Shown piece after piece: positions 34,702 through 43,672 of a stretch of 64,000 nucleotides of DNA. The position numbers and the translations under genes were made by a program. The notes beneath the pieces are model-generated. The model saw only the letters and a list, made by a program, of their open reading frames with translations. It was not told the origin of the DNA and did not search any database. The first letter of the stretch is position 1; every line of letters begins with the position of its first letter. Source of the stretch: Psychrobacillus psychrodurans (GTDB lineage Bacteria > Bacillota > Bacilli > Bacillales_A > Planococcaceae); NCBI RefSeq assembly GCF_027563345.1, contig NZ_JAMKBK010000009.1; one strand, 5' to 3'.

Positions 34702-35271
34702 ATGTCCTGGAGCAAATTGAAGCAAAATCTGGAGAGTTTTCTCTGTCCTGCATTATTTGGAAGGATTGAATACACTGCAACCAGCTATCGTTATTTACCT
34801 GATAAAGCAGGACTTTGTTATATTGCGGTAGATAAAAAGAATGTACTCAATATGAATGATAAAACTACCTTAATTAGATGGTATCAGTCGGAACAAGAAA
34901 TTAAGAATGACCCAGATATCCAAATTCCTATCAATGAAGAGGAAATTGAAGCGATAAGAAAACAAACTAAGGGGACAGTTCCGGAGGATCGCTTACTAGT
35001 AATTGCAAGAGGTAGGAAATTATCAGAATATGCAAAGGAGATGTTGTCAGCGCAGTCATCATTAAGTAAATCAAATTTTATCGTTGTAGCTAATAACTTT
35101 TTATCCACTTCTATAGAGGAAAGTATAGAGAGTAATGATATCCTATTGAATATCCTAGCTTTAGTGGATAGACGGGTTGGAAAAAAACGGATTTTGAACA
35201 TGACTGAGCAAATGAAATTAAAGCATCCAGCTGTGCAGTATTTTTATGAACTACGGCTTAGTACGTTATGA
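34702..35271 (+). CDS. SF0329-like conserved hypothetical protein
   Basis: 189 residues from ATG 34702, which has AAGGAG at 6 bases; the frame is open from 34612 but that part has no ribosome site. The start WSKLKQNLESFLCPALFGR and the segment YRYLPDKAGLCYIAVDKK resemble the uncharacterised SF0329 family. No catalytic motif or membrane segment is visible. It stands alone. Family call from memory of the pattern. Confidence 0.68.
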   Translation: MSWSKLKQNLESFLCPALFGRIEYTATSYRYLPDKAGLCYIAVDKKNVLNMNDKTTLIRWYQSEQEIKNDPDIQIPINEEEIEAIRKQTKGTVPEDRLLVIARGRKLSEYAKEMLSAQSSLSKSNFIVVANNFLSTSIEESIESNDILLNILALVDRRVGKKRILNMTEQMKLKHPAVQYFYELRLSTL

Positions 35272-35422
35272 TAATAAATACTGATCAACTGCATACCAAT
35301 TGCGAAAAAATTATAGCTTATCCACGGGCAGTTCAACCTAAACTGTAGTGGTTTTTTCATTTTCGAATAACTAAAAAATAGTCCGGTCATTTAGAGAAGC
35401 TATTTTGTACTCTAATAAAAAA

Positions 35423-35468
35423 TATAGCTCCTATTTTGAACAAAGATTGATCAAAAATAGGGCTATTT
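35423..35468. terminator. bidirectional terminator
   Basis: ATAGC-TCCTATTTTGA pairs with TCAAAAATAGG-GCTAT, with A/T runs outside, between convergent genes. Confidence 0.8.
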
Positions 35469-35476
35469 TTCATAAA

Positions 35477-36082
35477 CTAATTAGTGCTATTATTATTGAA
35501 CCTTCCCATAATTACGGTATTATAATAATTTCCATCTGATAGTAGCTTATCCATCTTTAATAATCCTTCTTCTTTAAAACCATATTTTTTATAAAGCATT
35601 ATGGCTTTTTCATTGGTTTCAAGTACATTCAAAGTAATTTTCTTAATGTTATTTGTATCGGCCCATCTAATTGTTTCTTTTAAGAAGTTTGTACCAATGC
35701 CATATCCCCAGAAATCCTTTAGTACACAAACCCCAAACTCAACTTTATGGGACATTCTTTTCAACTGATTGCCTTCACACCTTGAGAACCCTACAATACT
35801 TCCATTTGATTCGCAAACTAAAAAAAGATTATGGTCACTTTCTGTATCTTCTTTGATAAGTTGTCTAAAGCCTACTTCATCAATGTATGCTTCACCTTTT
35901 TCTCTATCCATATTTTCTGTTTCGCTATCTATCTGCAATCGTACTTCAGACAAGTTTTTCGCATCATCTTCTTTTGCCAACCTTATAACATAACTTCTAT
36001 TTCGAATATTAAAGTCTATAGGATTTTCTCTTATTGTAAACTCCTCCTTTAAATTATACTGGTTTGTTATTAAGTGGGGCAT
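35477..36082 (-). CDS. GNAT family N-acetyltransferase
   Basis: 201 residues from the ATG at 36082. The GNAT fold is clear: IRLAKEDDAKNLSEVR (motif C), EFGVCVLKDFWGYGIGTNFL (acetyl-CoA loop), ITLNVLETNEKAIMLYKKYGF. The start is doubtful. No ribosome site precedes 36082, whereas a perfect AAAGGAGG at 36050-36043 points to codon ATA at 36034-36032, and a TATAAT lies just before that site. Either ATA is used or the N-terminal 16 residues are real. Substrate unknown. Confidence 0.82.
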   Translation of the reverse strand: MPHLITNQYNLKEEFTIRENPIDFNIRNRSYVIRLAKEDDAKNLSEVRLQIDSETENMDREKGEAYIDEVGFRQLIKEDTESDHNLFLVCESNGSIVGFSRCEGNQLKRMSHKVEFGVCVLKDFWGYGIGTNFLKETIRWADTNNIKKITLNVLETNEKAIMLYKKYGFKEEGLLKMDKLLSDGNYYNTVIMGRFNNNSTN

Positions 36083-36194
36083 ATGACCATTTTGATATTT
36101 AGGTTTTCTCCAACCACATTATAATAAAATTCAGGTTTTTCTAAAAGTTTGAGACACTACAATAATTAATGTTTGTATTTATAACTTGATTTTA

Positions 36195-37229
36195 TTAAGG
36201 GAAATCATTGCCGTTCTTGTCTTGGATAATTAGCTCATATTTCTGATTCTCTGTCATTCTTTTTACTTCTTCACTATCCAGGAACTCAGTAATTTCTTTT
36301 CGGATTTTGGTTACGATCTCTTTAGTCTCTGGATCCGATGATTTCATGTTAGTCATGATGGTAATAGACACTTTTTCAGGCTTGTAGGAATATCTAATGT
36401 CAGCTACCTTGTACACTTTTTTTAGAAAAAACTCTTCTTGAATACTCAACGTGACGGGCATCCATCGACTCTCGATTTCCTCTTCTGAAAGGTCTCGAGT
36501 TATAACTTGTACCTGTTTTGGTGTTTCGTTTGCTTTTAATAGTTCAATCGCTGCCTTGTAGATTTCTACTTTTTTAGCTTCATCGGTTATTGGGATGTAC
36601 ACACTGACCACAGGGCTGTAGGCGTTAACATTCATAATCGGATATCCTGCTTCCTGCAAGTCCGACATCAACTTTTCGCCTAGTTCCTCCCTCTGTTTTT
36701 CTATCTCGTTTAGCTTGGGGGATACTTCATTCGTGTCAGAAGAAACCCTTAACTCGTAGTTATCATACCCTCTCTTTTCCAAAGTTTCAGTCAATATTCT
36801 TAAAACTTTATCCTCTTCTTGCTTAACGTATTCTTCCGTGCCCTTTAACCTTATGTCAAAGAGTGCCTTCTGTCCCCATATGCCCATGCCGATACCATTT
36901 GGTTTATATCCTTCTTTCTCCAAGGTTTCTGAAATTACTACTTGTATTGGTTTATGGAATACTTGTCCTAGATACGGGATTTTTGACATTACTTCGGCCA
37001 TAGCTGGATTTAGGAATGCGGACCCTGTTAAGACGCCAAGACTGATAACTGCGGCAATTACAAACTGTGATTTCCTCCAACCTCTTTTTTTTCTTGTCGA
37101 TTTTTCATAATCCGCTCTTTTTTCCGATTCTTCCTTTATGTTTTTTGCAAATTCATACATGGAAGATGGGGCCTGGATTTTCTCCATCTGTTCGTCAATT
37201 TCTTTCTTCAACAATTCATCGATCTTCAT
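36195..37229 (-). CDS. DUF4030 membrane protein, possible anti-sigma partner
   Basis: 344 residues: an acidic cytoplasmic N-terminus of about 50, one membrane helix (about 54-72, IAAVISLGVLTGSAFLNPAM), and a large external domain with repeated EKxGYxxYELR-type elements typical of DUF4030. Its ATG overlaps the stop of the ECF sigma factor gene by 4 bases. Such coupling and topology are typical of anti-sigma factors, so that role is inferred, although the N-terminus shows no recognisable zinc motif. Confidence 0.75.
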   Translation of the reverse strand: MKIDELLKKEIDEQMEKIQAPSSMYEFAKNIKEESEKRADYEKSTRKKRGWRKSQFVIAAVISLGVLTGSAFLNPAMAEVMSKIPYLGQVFHKPIQVVISETLEKEGYKPNGIGMGIWGQKALFDIRLKGTEEYVKQEEDKVLRILTETLEKRGYDNYELRVSSDTNEVSPKLNEIEKQREELGEKLMSDLQEAGYPIMNVNAYSPVVSVYIPITDEAKKVEIYKAAIELLKANETPKQVQVITRDLSEEEIESRWMPVTLSIQEEFFLKKVYKVADIRYSYKPEKVSITIMTNMKSSDPETKEIVTKIRKEITEFLDSEEVKRMTENQKYELIIQDKNGNDFP

Positions 37230-37780
37230 TGTGAATTCACCCCTATAAACTGATTTTCAATCAACCTTTTTTTCAGAGCGTTCCTTGCTCTGCGAAGATG
37301 GGATTTAACAGTCGAATTTTTCAGTCCTAGCAAATCTGATATTTCTTGGATTGCTTGTTCTTGGTAGTAATAGAGGATGAGAACGGTCTGGTAGTCGCTG
37401 TTATCAAGGGATGATATGCTCTTTTTAATCTCGTTTTCTTTTTCCTCTTTTAATACGCTTTCTATAACAGCATGTTTTTCTGTCCCTACATCAATTTCAA
37501 GCGGTGATTCCTTCAGGCGATCGTTCTTTCTCCAAGCATCGATTGAACGATTGGTAACCAATTTATAGAACCATGTGTTGAAATAGGTGATATCCTTTCC
37601 ACTCATAATATTCCGGTATGCCTCGATCAGCGCATTTTGGATTACCTCTTCTGCCTGTTCTTTCGACTTGAGAATACTAAAACTGGTCCTGTAACCCTTT
37701 TCAATCAAGGGGTTGACTAGTTGAGCAAAAGCATCGTCCTCGCCTTTCCGGATCCGTGTCATCAATGTTCTCTGTTCCAT
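37226..37780 (-). CDS. ECF-type RNA polymerase sigma factor
   Basis: 184 residues from ATG 37780 (MEQRTLMTRIRKGEDDAFAQ), after an AAGGGGGG tract; the frame is open to 37867. Region 2 carries EEVIQNALIEAYRN and FNTWFYKLVTNRSIDAWR; region 4 carries VLILYYYQEQAIQEISDLLG and STVKSHLRRARNALKK. It has no region 3, as expected for ECF sigmas. Co-translated with the DUF4030 protein. No clear self-recognised ECF promoter was found upstream. Confidence 0.9.
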   Translation of the reverse strand: MEQRTLMTRIRKGEDDAFAQLVNPLIEKGYRTSFSILKSKEQAEEVIQNALIEAYRNIMSGKDITYFNTWFYKLVTNRSIDAWRKNDRLKESPLEIDVGTEKHAVIESVLKEEKENEIKKSISSLDNSDYQTVLILYYYQEQAIQEISDLLGLKNSTVKSHLRRARNALKKRLIENQFIGVNSQ

Positions 37781-38095
37781 GAGGAAACCCCCCTTTTTGT
37801 TTCTATCTTTTAGGCGACGATGAGGCTGTTTAGGATGCACAATTCGGAAAAATAAATCTATACACAACTATACCGATGTGGAAGATGAGATGAATGGATT
37901 AATAATGTATGATTTTAAAATCAACAAGTTTTTATTCCAAGGTAAAGGAGATATGAATTATTGTATTTCTTCCATTTCGATTTTTAATTCTTTTAGACGC
38001 AATCTATAAGTCCTCTGAACATTTATTATAAAGTATTACTAAATTATAAAAGTGATAAAAATTATAAACTTTCTTAAAAGAAATTTATAAAATTA
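37781..38095. other. gap between the sigma operon and the ABC operon
   Basis: About 315 bases. The minus strand near 38010-37960 reads RTYRLRLKELKIEMEEIQ then stop, a likely remnant of a lost gene. No promoter for the sigma factor could be assigned with confidence. Confidence 0.3.
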
Positions 38096-38134
38096 AAGAC
38101 TTCTCATTAGTTGGTTAAACTTTTGAGAAGTCTT
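38096..38134. terminator. terminator of the Yxl-like ABC operon
   Basis: AAGACTTCTCA and TGAGAAGTCTT form an 11-bp stem with T/A tracts on both sides, right after the permease stop. Confidence 0.8.
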
Positions 38135-38137
38135 TTC

Positions 38138-38926
38138 TTATTCGTTACTAAACTTTTTATTGGAAATCCAATAATTTGTTATAAAGATTGCTATGGCGGC
38201 ACAAAGAAGGGATACTACTAGATTCACAATAGCGTTAGAGTTTACAGATCCTGTTATAAGAACTTCCATTGCATGTTTACTCATACTGGCGGGATTTATT
38301 ATATCTATCATAGAACTTAAGCCAACGATAAGTCGGCAGCCTATTAAAAAAGCAATGGATATTAGTGCGATAAGTCCTGGGCTATTTATAAGAGTGCTAA
38401 TCATTGTTGTAAAAGAGATAATAAAAAGAATCCAAACAAGATAGAATAATAGGGCAGTAAGCATATCGAAAATAGCTACATTTGTGAATAGAAGATTCAC
38501 ATAAAGATAGGATGCAAGGTATCCAACAGCAACACTAAATGCCGTAAAAATATAGTTCGAAGCAATTTTACCTCCTACGTATGAACGAACAGGTACTGGT
38601 CTAGTTAATATAAAGGCCAACATTCCGTTAGCTTTATCGGTTTGGATGATTCCCATTAAAGAGATAGCAATTATTATAATCCCAAGCTGATCAAACTGTG
38701 CACCTAGTGTGCCAGCTAATATTTCTCCCCCTTGCTGAGCGGCAATATTTGGGTCAATTGTAATGCCTTGACCGCTTCCCAAAGCTTCTAATATGGTAGG
38801 CAAGTAATAGGTCATCACAGGCTGGGTGATTCCTAATAAGATAAAGACTAGAGGGAGCCAAATGATTTTAAAATCTCTGACCATCTGGGTAAACTCTTTG
38901 TTCATCAAGACTATAAAACTATTCAT
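38138..38926 (-). CDS. ABC-2 type permease (YxlG-like)
   Basis: 262 residues with six hydrophobic segments. It begins NSFIVLMNKEFTQMVRDFKI and contains GMLAFILTRPVPVRSYVGGKI, a pattern common to ABC-2 exporters. It overlaps the ATPase gene by 4 bases. The set PLDc_N protein - ATPase - permease repeats the yxlE-yxlF-yxlG order in the B. subtilis sigY operon. Confidence 0.85.
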   Translation of the reverse strand: MNSFIVLMNKEFTQMVRDFKIIWLPLVFILLGITQPVMTYYLPTILEALGSGQGITIDPNIAAQQGGEILAGTLGAQFDQLGIIIIAISLMGIIQTDKANGMLAFILTRPVPVRSYVGGKIASNYIFTAFSVAVGYLASYLYVNLLFTNVAIFDMLTALLFYLVWILFIISFTTMISTLINSPGLIALISIAFLIGCRLIVGLSSMIDIINPASMSKHAMEVLITGSVNSNAIVNLVVSLLCAAIAIFITNYWISNKKFSNE

Positions 38927-39828
38927 TTCTCCACCACCAATTTTAAGAAAATGTCTTCTAATGTATCGTTTCCGACTTCAAACTTTACAATATCTACATC
39001 ATGCTTCAGTGCATGACCGAGTAATAAATTCTTGTTATTTTCTAGGTTTTCAACTTCTACCTTTAGTTGATTCCCAATTACTTCTATGCCTTTCACATAA
39101 GGTAATTCTTCTATAGTGCCAATCCATTTTTGATCCTTCTCTGTTATTTCTATATTCAATTTGTTGTCGCTATTTCTTTGAAGCAGTTCAATAATCGATG
39201 TGTCCTCGATTTTCAACCCATTTTTAATAACTATAAATCGCTCACAAATTTCTTGTGCGTCACCTAAAATGTGAGTTGATAGTAGGATGGTTGTTTCCTT
39301 TTTTATTTCTTGAATAAGGTTTAATACTTCTCTGCGACCAATGGGATCTAGGGCTGAGACTGGTTCATCCATTATAATTAGGGAAGGCTTATGTAGTAAG
39401 GTTTGAGCAATACCAAGTCGCTGTTTCATGCCGCCTGAAAATGTACCTACTTTCGAATCTTCCTCTCCGCTTAATCCAACTTTTTTTAAAATGTTTGGAA
39501 TGGCGGTGTTTAATCCATTTTTACTTAGTCCTGAAAGCTTTCCCATGAACATAAGTGTTTCTTTGGCAGTCATCCAATTAAAAAAGTTTGGATATTGTGG
39601 TAGGTACCCAATTTCTTTTTTTATTGAGGAAATTCTTTTTCCGTTTAAAAGTATTTCACCAGTGTCGGGATTTATAATATCTGCAATCATTTTTATAAGC
39701 GTCGATTTCCCAGCTCCATTTGGTCCGATTAGTCCGACACACTCTCCTGATTGTAGCTCCATCGAGAAGCTATCAACGGCAGTTTTGTTTTTAAACGTTT
39801 TCTTTACATTTCTGATTTCCAATTTCAA
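38923..39828 (-). CDS. ABC transporter ATPase (YxlF-like)
   Basis: 301 residues: Walker A GPNGAGKST, signature FSGGMKQRLGIAQTLL, Walker B LIIMDEPVSALD, H-loop STHILGD, then a C-terminal extension of about 90 residues typical of drug/bacteriocin exporters. It energises the YxlG-like permease. Substrate unknown; relatives handle membrane-active peptides or signal sigma activity. Confidence 0.9.
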   Translation of the reverse strand: MKLEIRNVKKTFKNKTAVDSFSMELQSGECVGLIGPNGAGKSTLIKMIADIINPDTGEILLNGKRISSIKKEIGYLPQYPNFFNWMTAKETLMFMGKLSGLSKNGLNTAIPNILKKVGLSGEEDSKVGTFSGGMKQRLGIAQTLLHKPSLIIMDEPVSALDPIGRREVLNLIQEIKKETTILLSTHILGDAQEICERFIVIKNGLKIEDTSIIELLQRNSDNKLNIEITEKDQKWIGTIEELPYVKGIEVIGNQLKVEVENLENNKNLLLGHALKHDVDIVKFEVGNDTLEDIFLKLVVEK

Positions 39829-40064
39829 GCTCGTTCACTATCCTTTCTTCCTATAACAAAATACAGAATAGGTCCAATTGTATTGCCGAAAATTATTATT
39901 AATGTCCATATGAGTACATTATTTCTACTTTTTTTATTTTTGTACAAATCTATTAAAGCAACCATTGCAAGTATAAACCCTACTAAAATGACTGGAAGTA
40001 CAATAGGTAGAAACGACATTACATCAACATCTTTTAAATCATTTATTCCATAATGTAATTGCAT
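39825..40064 (-). CDS. PLDc_N-domain small membrane protein (YxlE-like)
   Basis: 79 residues with two helices (about 19-40 and 52-71) and the PLDc_N pattern DLYKNKKSRNNVLIWTLIII...PILYFVIGRKD. B. subtilis YxlE, a short protein of this domain, restrains SigY. The start ATG follows AAAAGGAG. It heads the minus-strand ABC operon and is divergent from the HTH regulator gene. Confidence 0.85.
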   Translation of the reverse strand: MQLHYGINDLKDVDVMSFLPIVLPVILVGFILAMVALIDLYKNKKSRNNVLIWTLIIIFGNTIGPILYFVIGRKDSERA

Positions 40065-40127
40065 AATCCCAACTCCTTTTCAAAATTCATTTTCATTATT
40101 GATAATGATAACATGAAGTGTTATATT

Positions 40128-40170
40128 TTGCACTACTTATTCTTATTATTTATAATGAGAATAAGAATAA
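40128..40170. promoter_or_regulatory. promoter and palindromic operator of the HTH regulator
   Basis: TTGCAC, 17 bases, TATAAT (40151-40156). The perfect 11-bp inverted repeat TTATTCTTATT / AATAAGAATAA (40137-40147 and 40160-40170) brackets the -10 element, as expected for autorepression. A GATAATGATAAC tract at 40100-40111 upstream of the divergent operon is Fur-like but weak. Confidence 0.65.
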
Positions 40171-40188
40171 AACAAGTGAGGAGAAAAT

Positions 40189-40728
40189 ATGTTAAACAAA
40201 GTGGAAGTTCTAATGCATCCAGTACGAATGAAAATTTCTCAAGCATTATTAAGGAATAAAGAAGATGGACTAACACCATTAGAAATGGTCAAAATCATTA
40301 AGGATGTGCCACAAGCAACACTCTACAGACATATACAAGTGTTATTGGACTCCGAGATAATTCATGTGATGAAAGAAAAAAAAGTAAAATCAGTTTCTGA
40401 GAAATATTATGCACTAAATGAGGAGAAGCTAAAACTTGACCAAGATGAATGGAATCAAGCATCTCCACAAGAAAAACTAGATTTCGTATCTTTTTATCAA
40501 TTATCGCTTATGACTCAATATCAAAACTATTTAGAGAAAATAGAGAATCATTCTCATGATGGAGCGACATTTTCTTTAGTCGAATTAAAAATGAATGATG
40601 GAGACTTCTTGAAATTTCAAGATGAGCTAAAAGAAATCTTAACTAAATACTACCTTTCTACGAGGAACCAAGACGAAAAAGATACCGCTGTACGAACAAT
40701 AGCGGTGACAATTATTCCAGATACATGA
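40189..40728 (+). CDS. HTH-domain transcriptional regulator (ArsR-like)
   Basis: 179 residues. The N-terminal winged helix (about 1-75) includes LMHPVRMKISQALL and VPQATLYRHIQVLLDSEII; the rest is an acidic helical domain. GAGGAG precedes the ATG. It is divergent from the YxlEFG-like operon, and an operator overlaps its promoter, so it likely controls that operon and itself. The inducer is unknown. Confidence 0.82.
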   Translation: MLNKVEVLMHPVRMKISQALLRNKEDGLTPLEMVKIIKDVPQATLYRHIQVLLDSEIIHVMKEKKVKSVSEKYYALNEEKLKLDQDEWNQASPQEKLDFVSFYQLSLMTQYQNYLEKIENHSHDGATFSLVELKMNDGDFLKFQDELKEILTKYYLSTRNQDEKDTAVRTIAVTIIPDT

Positions 40729-40759
40729 AGTAGTATTAAAAATTGGTTAAATAAATTTC

Positions 40760-40806
40760 AGAGACCTCTTATCATCCTATTGGATTAATAAGAGGTCTTT
40801 TTTTTA
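40760..40806 (+). terminator. terminator of the HTH regulator gene
   Basis: AGAGACCTCTTAT pairs with ATAAGAGGTCTTT, followed by eight T. Confidence 0.9.
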
Positions 40807-40888
40807 TGCTTAAATAGTTTGTTATTAGAAGGAACTTTCTATCTTTGTGTTGAACTACTAATTAAATGAAAAGAATGTAGGTGCATAT

Positions 40889-41707
40889 GTGAATAACATT
40901 ATTGACTACTACAATAGTTTTGATGAATGGGGAAGACTAGATAGAGAGCCTATCGAGTTCCAAGTGAATTGGCATTATATTAAAAAGTATCTTCCTCTGA
41001 ATGGGAATATTCTAGATAATGGTGCCGGACCAGGGAAATATTCTATGAAGTTGGCTAATGAAGGATATAAGGTAACACTAACCGATTTAACCCCAAAGCT
41101 AGTAGAAATTGCTAAAAATAAAGCGCATGAACTCAAGGTAGAACAAAATTTTAATGGATTCCATATGGCGGATGCAAGAGATCTTACTATACTGGAGGAT
41201 GAACAGTTTGATGCTTCATTAATGCTTGGTCCATTGTATCACTTACAGGAAGAATCAGATCGGATTAAAGCAGTAGAAGAGTTATATCGAGTTACGAAAA
41301 AGGATGGTATTGTTTTTGTGGCATTTATGCCGAGAATTAGACATATCTTAACTTCTCTTTTACATCCTGAAAATTGGAAGCCAAATAACGAGATGGATAA
41401 TATCGAGCAATTTGCTCAAACAGGCTGCTTTAATCATGAAGATGAAGGACGATTTACAGGTGCTTATTACTTTAATGTAGAAGAAATAAAACCATTTATG
41501 GAGGGACAGGGATTTGAAAGTCTAGCACTAATTGGTTCTAATATAGGTGCTCTCTTAAGCAGTGATAATTGGAGTTACTGGCGTGATAAGGAAGAAAATG
41601 AGTTTGAGAAAGTTATAAAATTATTAACGGAAAAAGCTAGTGACCCCAATGTTTTAGGAATCTCCTCACACTTACTTTATATTGGGAAAAAGAAAAGCGA
41701 TATATAG
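40889..41707 (+). CDS. class I SAM-dependent methyltransferase
   Basis: 272 residues. Motif I is ILDNGAGPGKYSMKLA; the acidic end of motif II is VTLTDLTPKLVEIA; post-I is MADARDLT. A C-terminal cap of about 100 residues follows. The GTG start has GTAGGTG at 5 bases. Methyl acceptor unknown; monocistronic. Confidence 0.85.
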   Translation: MNNIIDYYNSFDEWGRLDREPIEFQVNWHYIKKYLPLNGNILDNGAGPGKYSMKLANEGYKVTLTDLTPKLVEIAKNKAHELKVEQNFNGFHMADARDLTILEDEQFDASLMLGPLYHLQEESDRIKAVEELYRVTKKDGIVFVAFMPRIRHILTSLLHPENWKPNNEMDNIEQFAQTGCFNHEDEGRFTGAYYFNVEEIKPFMEGQGFESLALIGSNIGALLSSDNWSYWRDKEENEFEKVIKLLTEKASDPNVLGISSHLLYIGKKKSDI

Positions 41708-41877
41708 TATTAAAATTTTTCGATTATAACGTTCAAATCTATTTAGTCAGTCTAAATAACTACTCTTTCAGTATAGGTACTTTCTAGTCATTATCAGATA
41801 ATTTACATAATATTTTTGAACTGGGGTAAATATTAGTAGGTTACTTATTAAATAATGTTTAGAGAGGAGATTATACT

Positions 41878-42237
41878 ATGCAAATCAAAGGAGAGGTATT
41901 ACGTGCAGTTCGAAAAGAACAGAACATGTCGCAGGAAGAGCTGGCTCTCGAGTTAAAAGTTACAATCAGTACTGTTTCTAACTGGGAGCGTCAGGATGTG
42001 CCAGACGGACGCTATATTAAGCCGATTGCGGATGCCCTAGATGTGAGTGTTCATAAGCTAACTAGAGTTCCACCAAATGTTTCATCGATTGATATGAAAC
42101 CAATAGATACCTATGAAAAAGAAAATATTTTGCTTGAACGCTTGATGGAATCGTTTGAGGAGTTTGTAAAAGATAAAGAGAAAAATATAGGAAGTGAAAA
42201 ACAGGAACTTTGGGATGAAGAATGGCGAAATGGCTGA
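41878..42237 (+). CDS. XRE-family HTH regulator
   Basis: 119 residues: HTH_3 domain at about 1-65 (LRAVRKEQNMSQEELALELKV, STVSNWERQ), then an acidic helical tail of about 50 that may mediate dimerisation. AGAGGAG precedes the ATG. No partner gene or operator is apparent, and the next 280 bases are empty apart from a weak hairpin. Confidence 0.85.
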   Translation: MQIKGEVLRAVRKEQNMSQEELALELKVTISTVSNWERQDVPDGRYIKPIADALDVSVHKLTRVPPNVSSIDMKPIDTYEKENILLERLMESFEEFVKDKEKNIGSEKQELWDEEWRNG

Positions 42238-42342
42238 TAAAGAAGCACTTCTCGAAAGCTCGGAAACTATACTGTGAAAGAGTATTTATAGTGAATTGGT
42301 GCTATATTTGAAGTTTCAGCTGCCAATTAACAACTTTAATGG

Positions 42343-42371
42343 GCCTCACTACATATCCAATGTAATGAGGC
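42343..42371 (+). terminator. weak terminator-like hairpin
   Basis: GCCTCACTACAT pairs with ATGTAATGAGGC (one C-A mismatch) around ATCCA; only TTAAATTTT follows. The remaining bases from 42238 to 42520 show nothing further. Confidence 0.5.
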
Positions 42372-42520
42372 TTAAATTTTGTATTTCTAAAAGATATTTT
42401 ATATTTGCGCCATACATAAATGTTGTCATTAATCTTATTTCTGTAAATAAAATTGTTGGTTCAACATAGGGTAACCAGCTAATAAATCTTTAGAGTTAAT
42501 GATAAACAAATGGAGGAAAG

Positions 42521-43222
42521 ATGATGAGACAAATAATTGCTCTAGGTGGTGGAGGATTCTCTATGGAGCCGGACAATCCATTATTGGATTCATATATTCT
42601 GCAAAAGTCAGGTAAAGCTATCCCCAAAATCTGTTTCATTCCTACTGCAAGTGGGGATTCAGAGAATTATATTTCAAGATATTACGACTTTTTTGATAAA
42701 CAAGATTGTGTACCTTCTCATCTTTCATTGTTTAAGCCGCCAACTAGTGATTTAGAAAACTATCTATTAGATAAAGATATTATTTATGTTGGTGGCGGTA
42801 ACACGAAGAATTTATTAGCGTTATGGAAGGCATGGGGAATTGATACTATTATAAAAAAGGCATGGGAGCAAGGAGTAGTTTTGGCTGGCGTAAGCGCAGG
42901 TTCTATTTGTTGGTTTGAAGAAGGGGTTACTGATTCGTTTGGGGATAATCTTGAAGCGATATCGTGTCTTGGCTTATTAAGTGGAAGCAATTGCCCACAT
43001 TATAACGGAGAGGCGAATAGGAGACCTGCTTATCAGAACCTTGTTGCTACCAATAAAATTAAACCAGGAATAGCGACAGATGACGGTGTTGCCATCCACT
43101 ATATTGATGAGAAGATATATAAAATAGTAAGTTCAAGACCAGCAGCAAAAGCATATAAAGTATCATATGATAAACACTTGATAGAGACAGAAATAGAAAC
43201 GGAATACTTAGGTTCGTATTAG
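42521..43222 (+). CDS. peptidase E-like serine peptidase (S51)
   Basis: 233 residues of the class I glutamine amidotransferase-like fold. The nucleophile serine is in LAGVSAGSICW; IIYVGGGNTKNLLALWK and the GIATDDGVAIHY block agree with family S51 (dipeptidase E and relatives). Length is typical. GGAGGAAAG precedes the start. It may be translated together with the ABM protein 12-18 bases downstream. Confidence 0.88.
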   Translation: MMRQIIALGGGGFSMEPDNPLLDSYILQKSGKAIPKICFIPTASGDSENYISRYYDFFDKQDCVPSHLSLFKPPTSDLENYLLDKDIIYVGGGNTKNLLALWKAWGIDTIIKKAWEQGVVLAGVSAGSICWFEEGVTDSFGDNLEAISCLGLLSGSNCPHYNGEANRRPAYQNLVATNKIKPGIATDDGVAIHYIDEKIYKIVSSRPAAKAYKVSYDKHLIETEIETEYLGSY

Positions 43223-43240
43223 ATACGGGGGAAGATGTAT

Positions 43241-43570
43241 ATGAGTGGAATTGCAAGCACACCAGAACCACCTTATTACGCAGTGATTTTTGCATCACAG
43301 CGGACGAAGGGTGACAATGGATATGGAAATATGGCAAAAAAAATGGAGGAGTTAGCATCAGGGCAGAAGGGTTTCTTAGGTATAGAAAGTGCTCGAGATA
43401 ATGAATTAGGAATTACTGTTTCCTATTGGGACTCTATGGATGCCATAAAGAGTTGGAAAGATAATGCAGCGCACAGGATTGCACAGAATAAAGGTCAGTC
43501 AGATTGGTACATCAACTACTCCGTAAAAATTTGTAAAGTAGAGAGAGCTTATTCTTTCGAAATGGACTAA
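43241..43570 (+). CDS. antibiotic biosynthesis monooxygenase-domain protein
   Basis: 109 residues of the dimeric ferredoxin-like ABM fold (YAVIFASQRT, MAKKMEELASGQKGFLGIES, ISYWDS-like VSYWDSMDAIKSW). Members are small oxygenases or heme/quinone-handling proteins. ATG 43241, 6 bases after GGGGGAAG, is preferred over ATG 43235. Substrate unknown. Confidence 0.83.
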   Translation: MSGIASTPEPPYYAVIFASQRTKGDNGYGNMAKKMEELASGQKGFLGIESARDNELGITVSYWDSMDAIKSWKDNAAHRIAQNKGQSDWYINYSVKICKVERAYSFEMD

Positions 43571-43637
43571 AATAAATTGGATCAAAATACAGATCTAGAA
43601 CCTGCTAAGTTTACTTCAAGAAATAGAATATTCATAG

Positions 43638-43672
43638 AAACCTTATGCATTAACTCAATGCTTAAGGTTTTT
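43638..43672 (+). terminator. terminator after the ABM gene
   Basis: AAACCTTA-GCATT pairs with AATGC-TAAGGTTT around AACTC, then TTTGTG. Confidence 0.7.
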
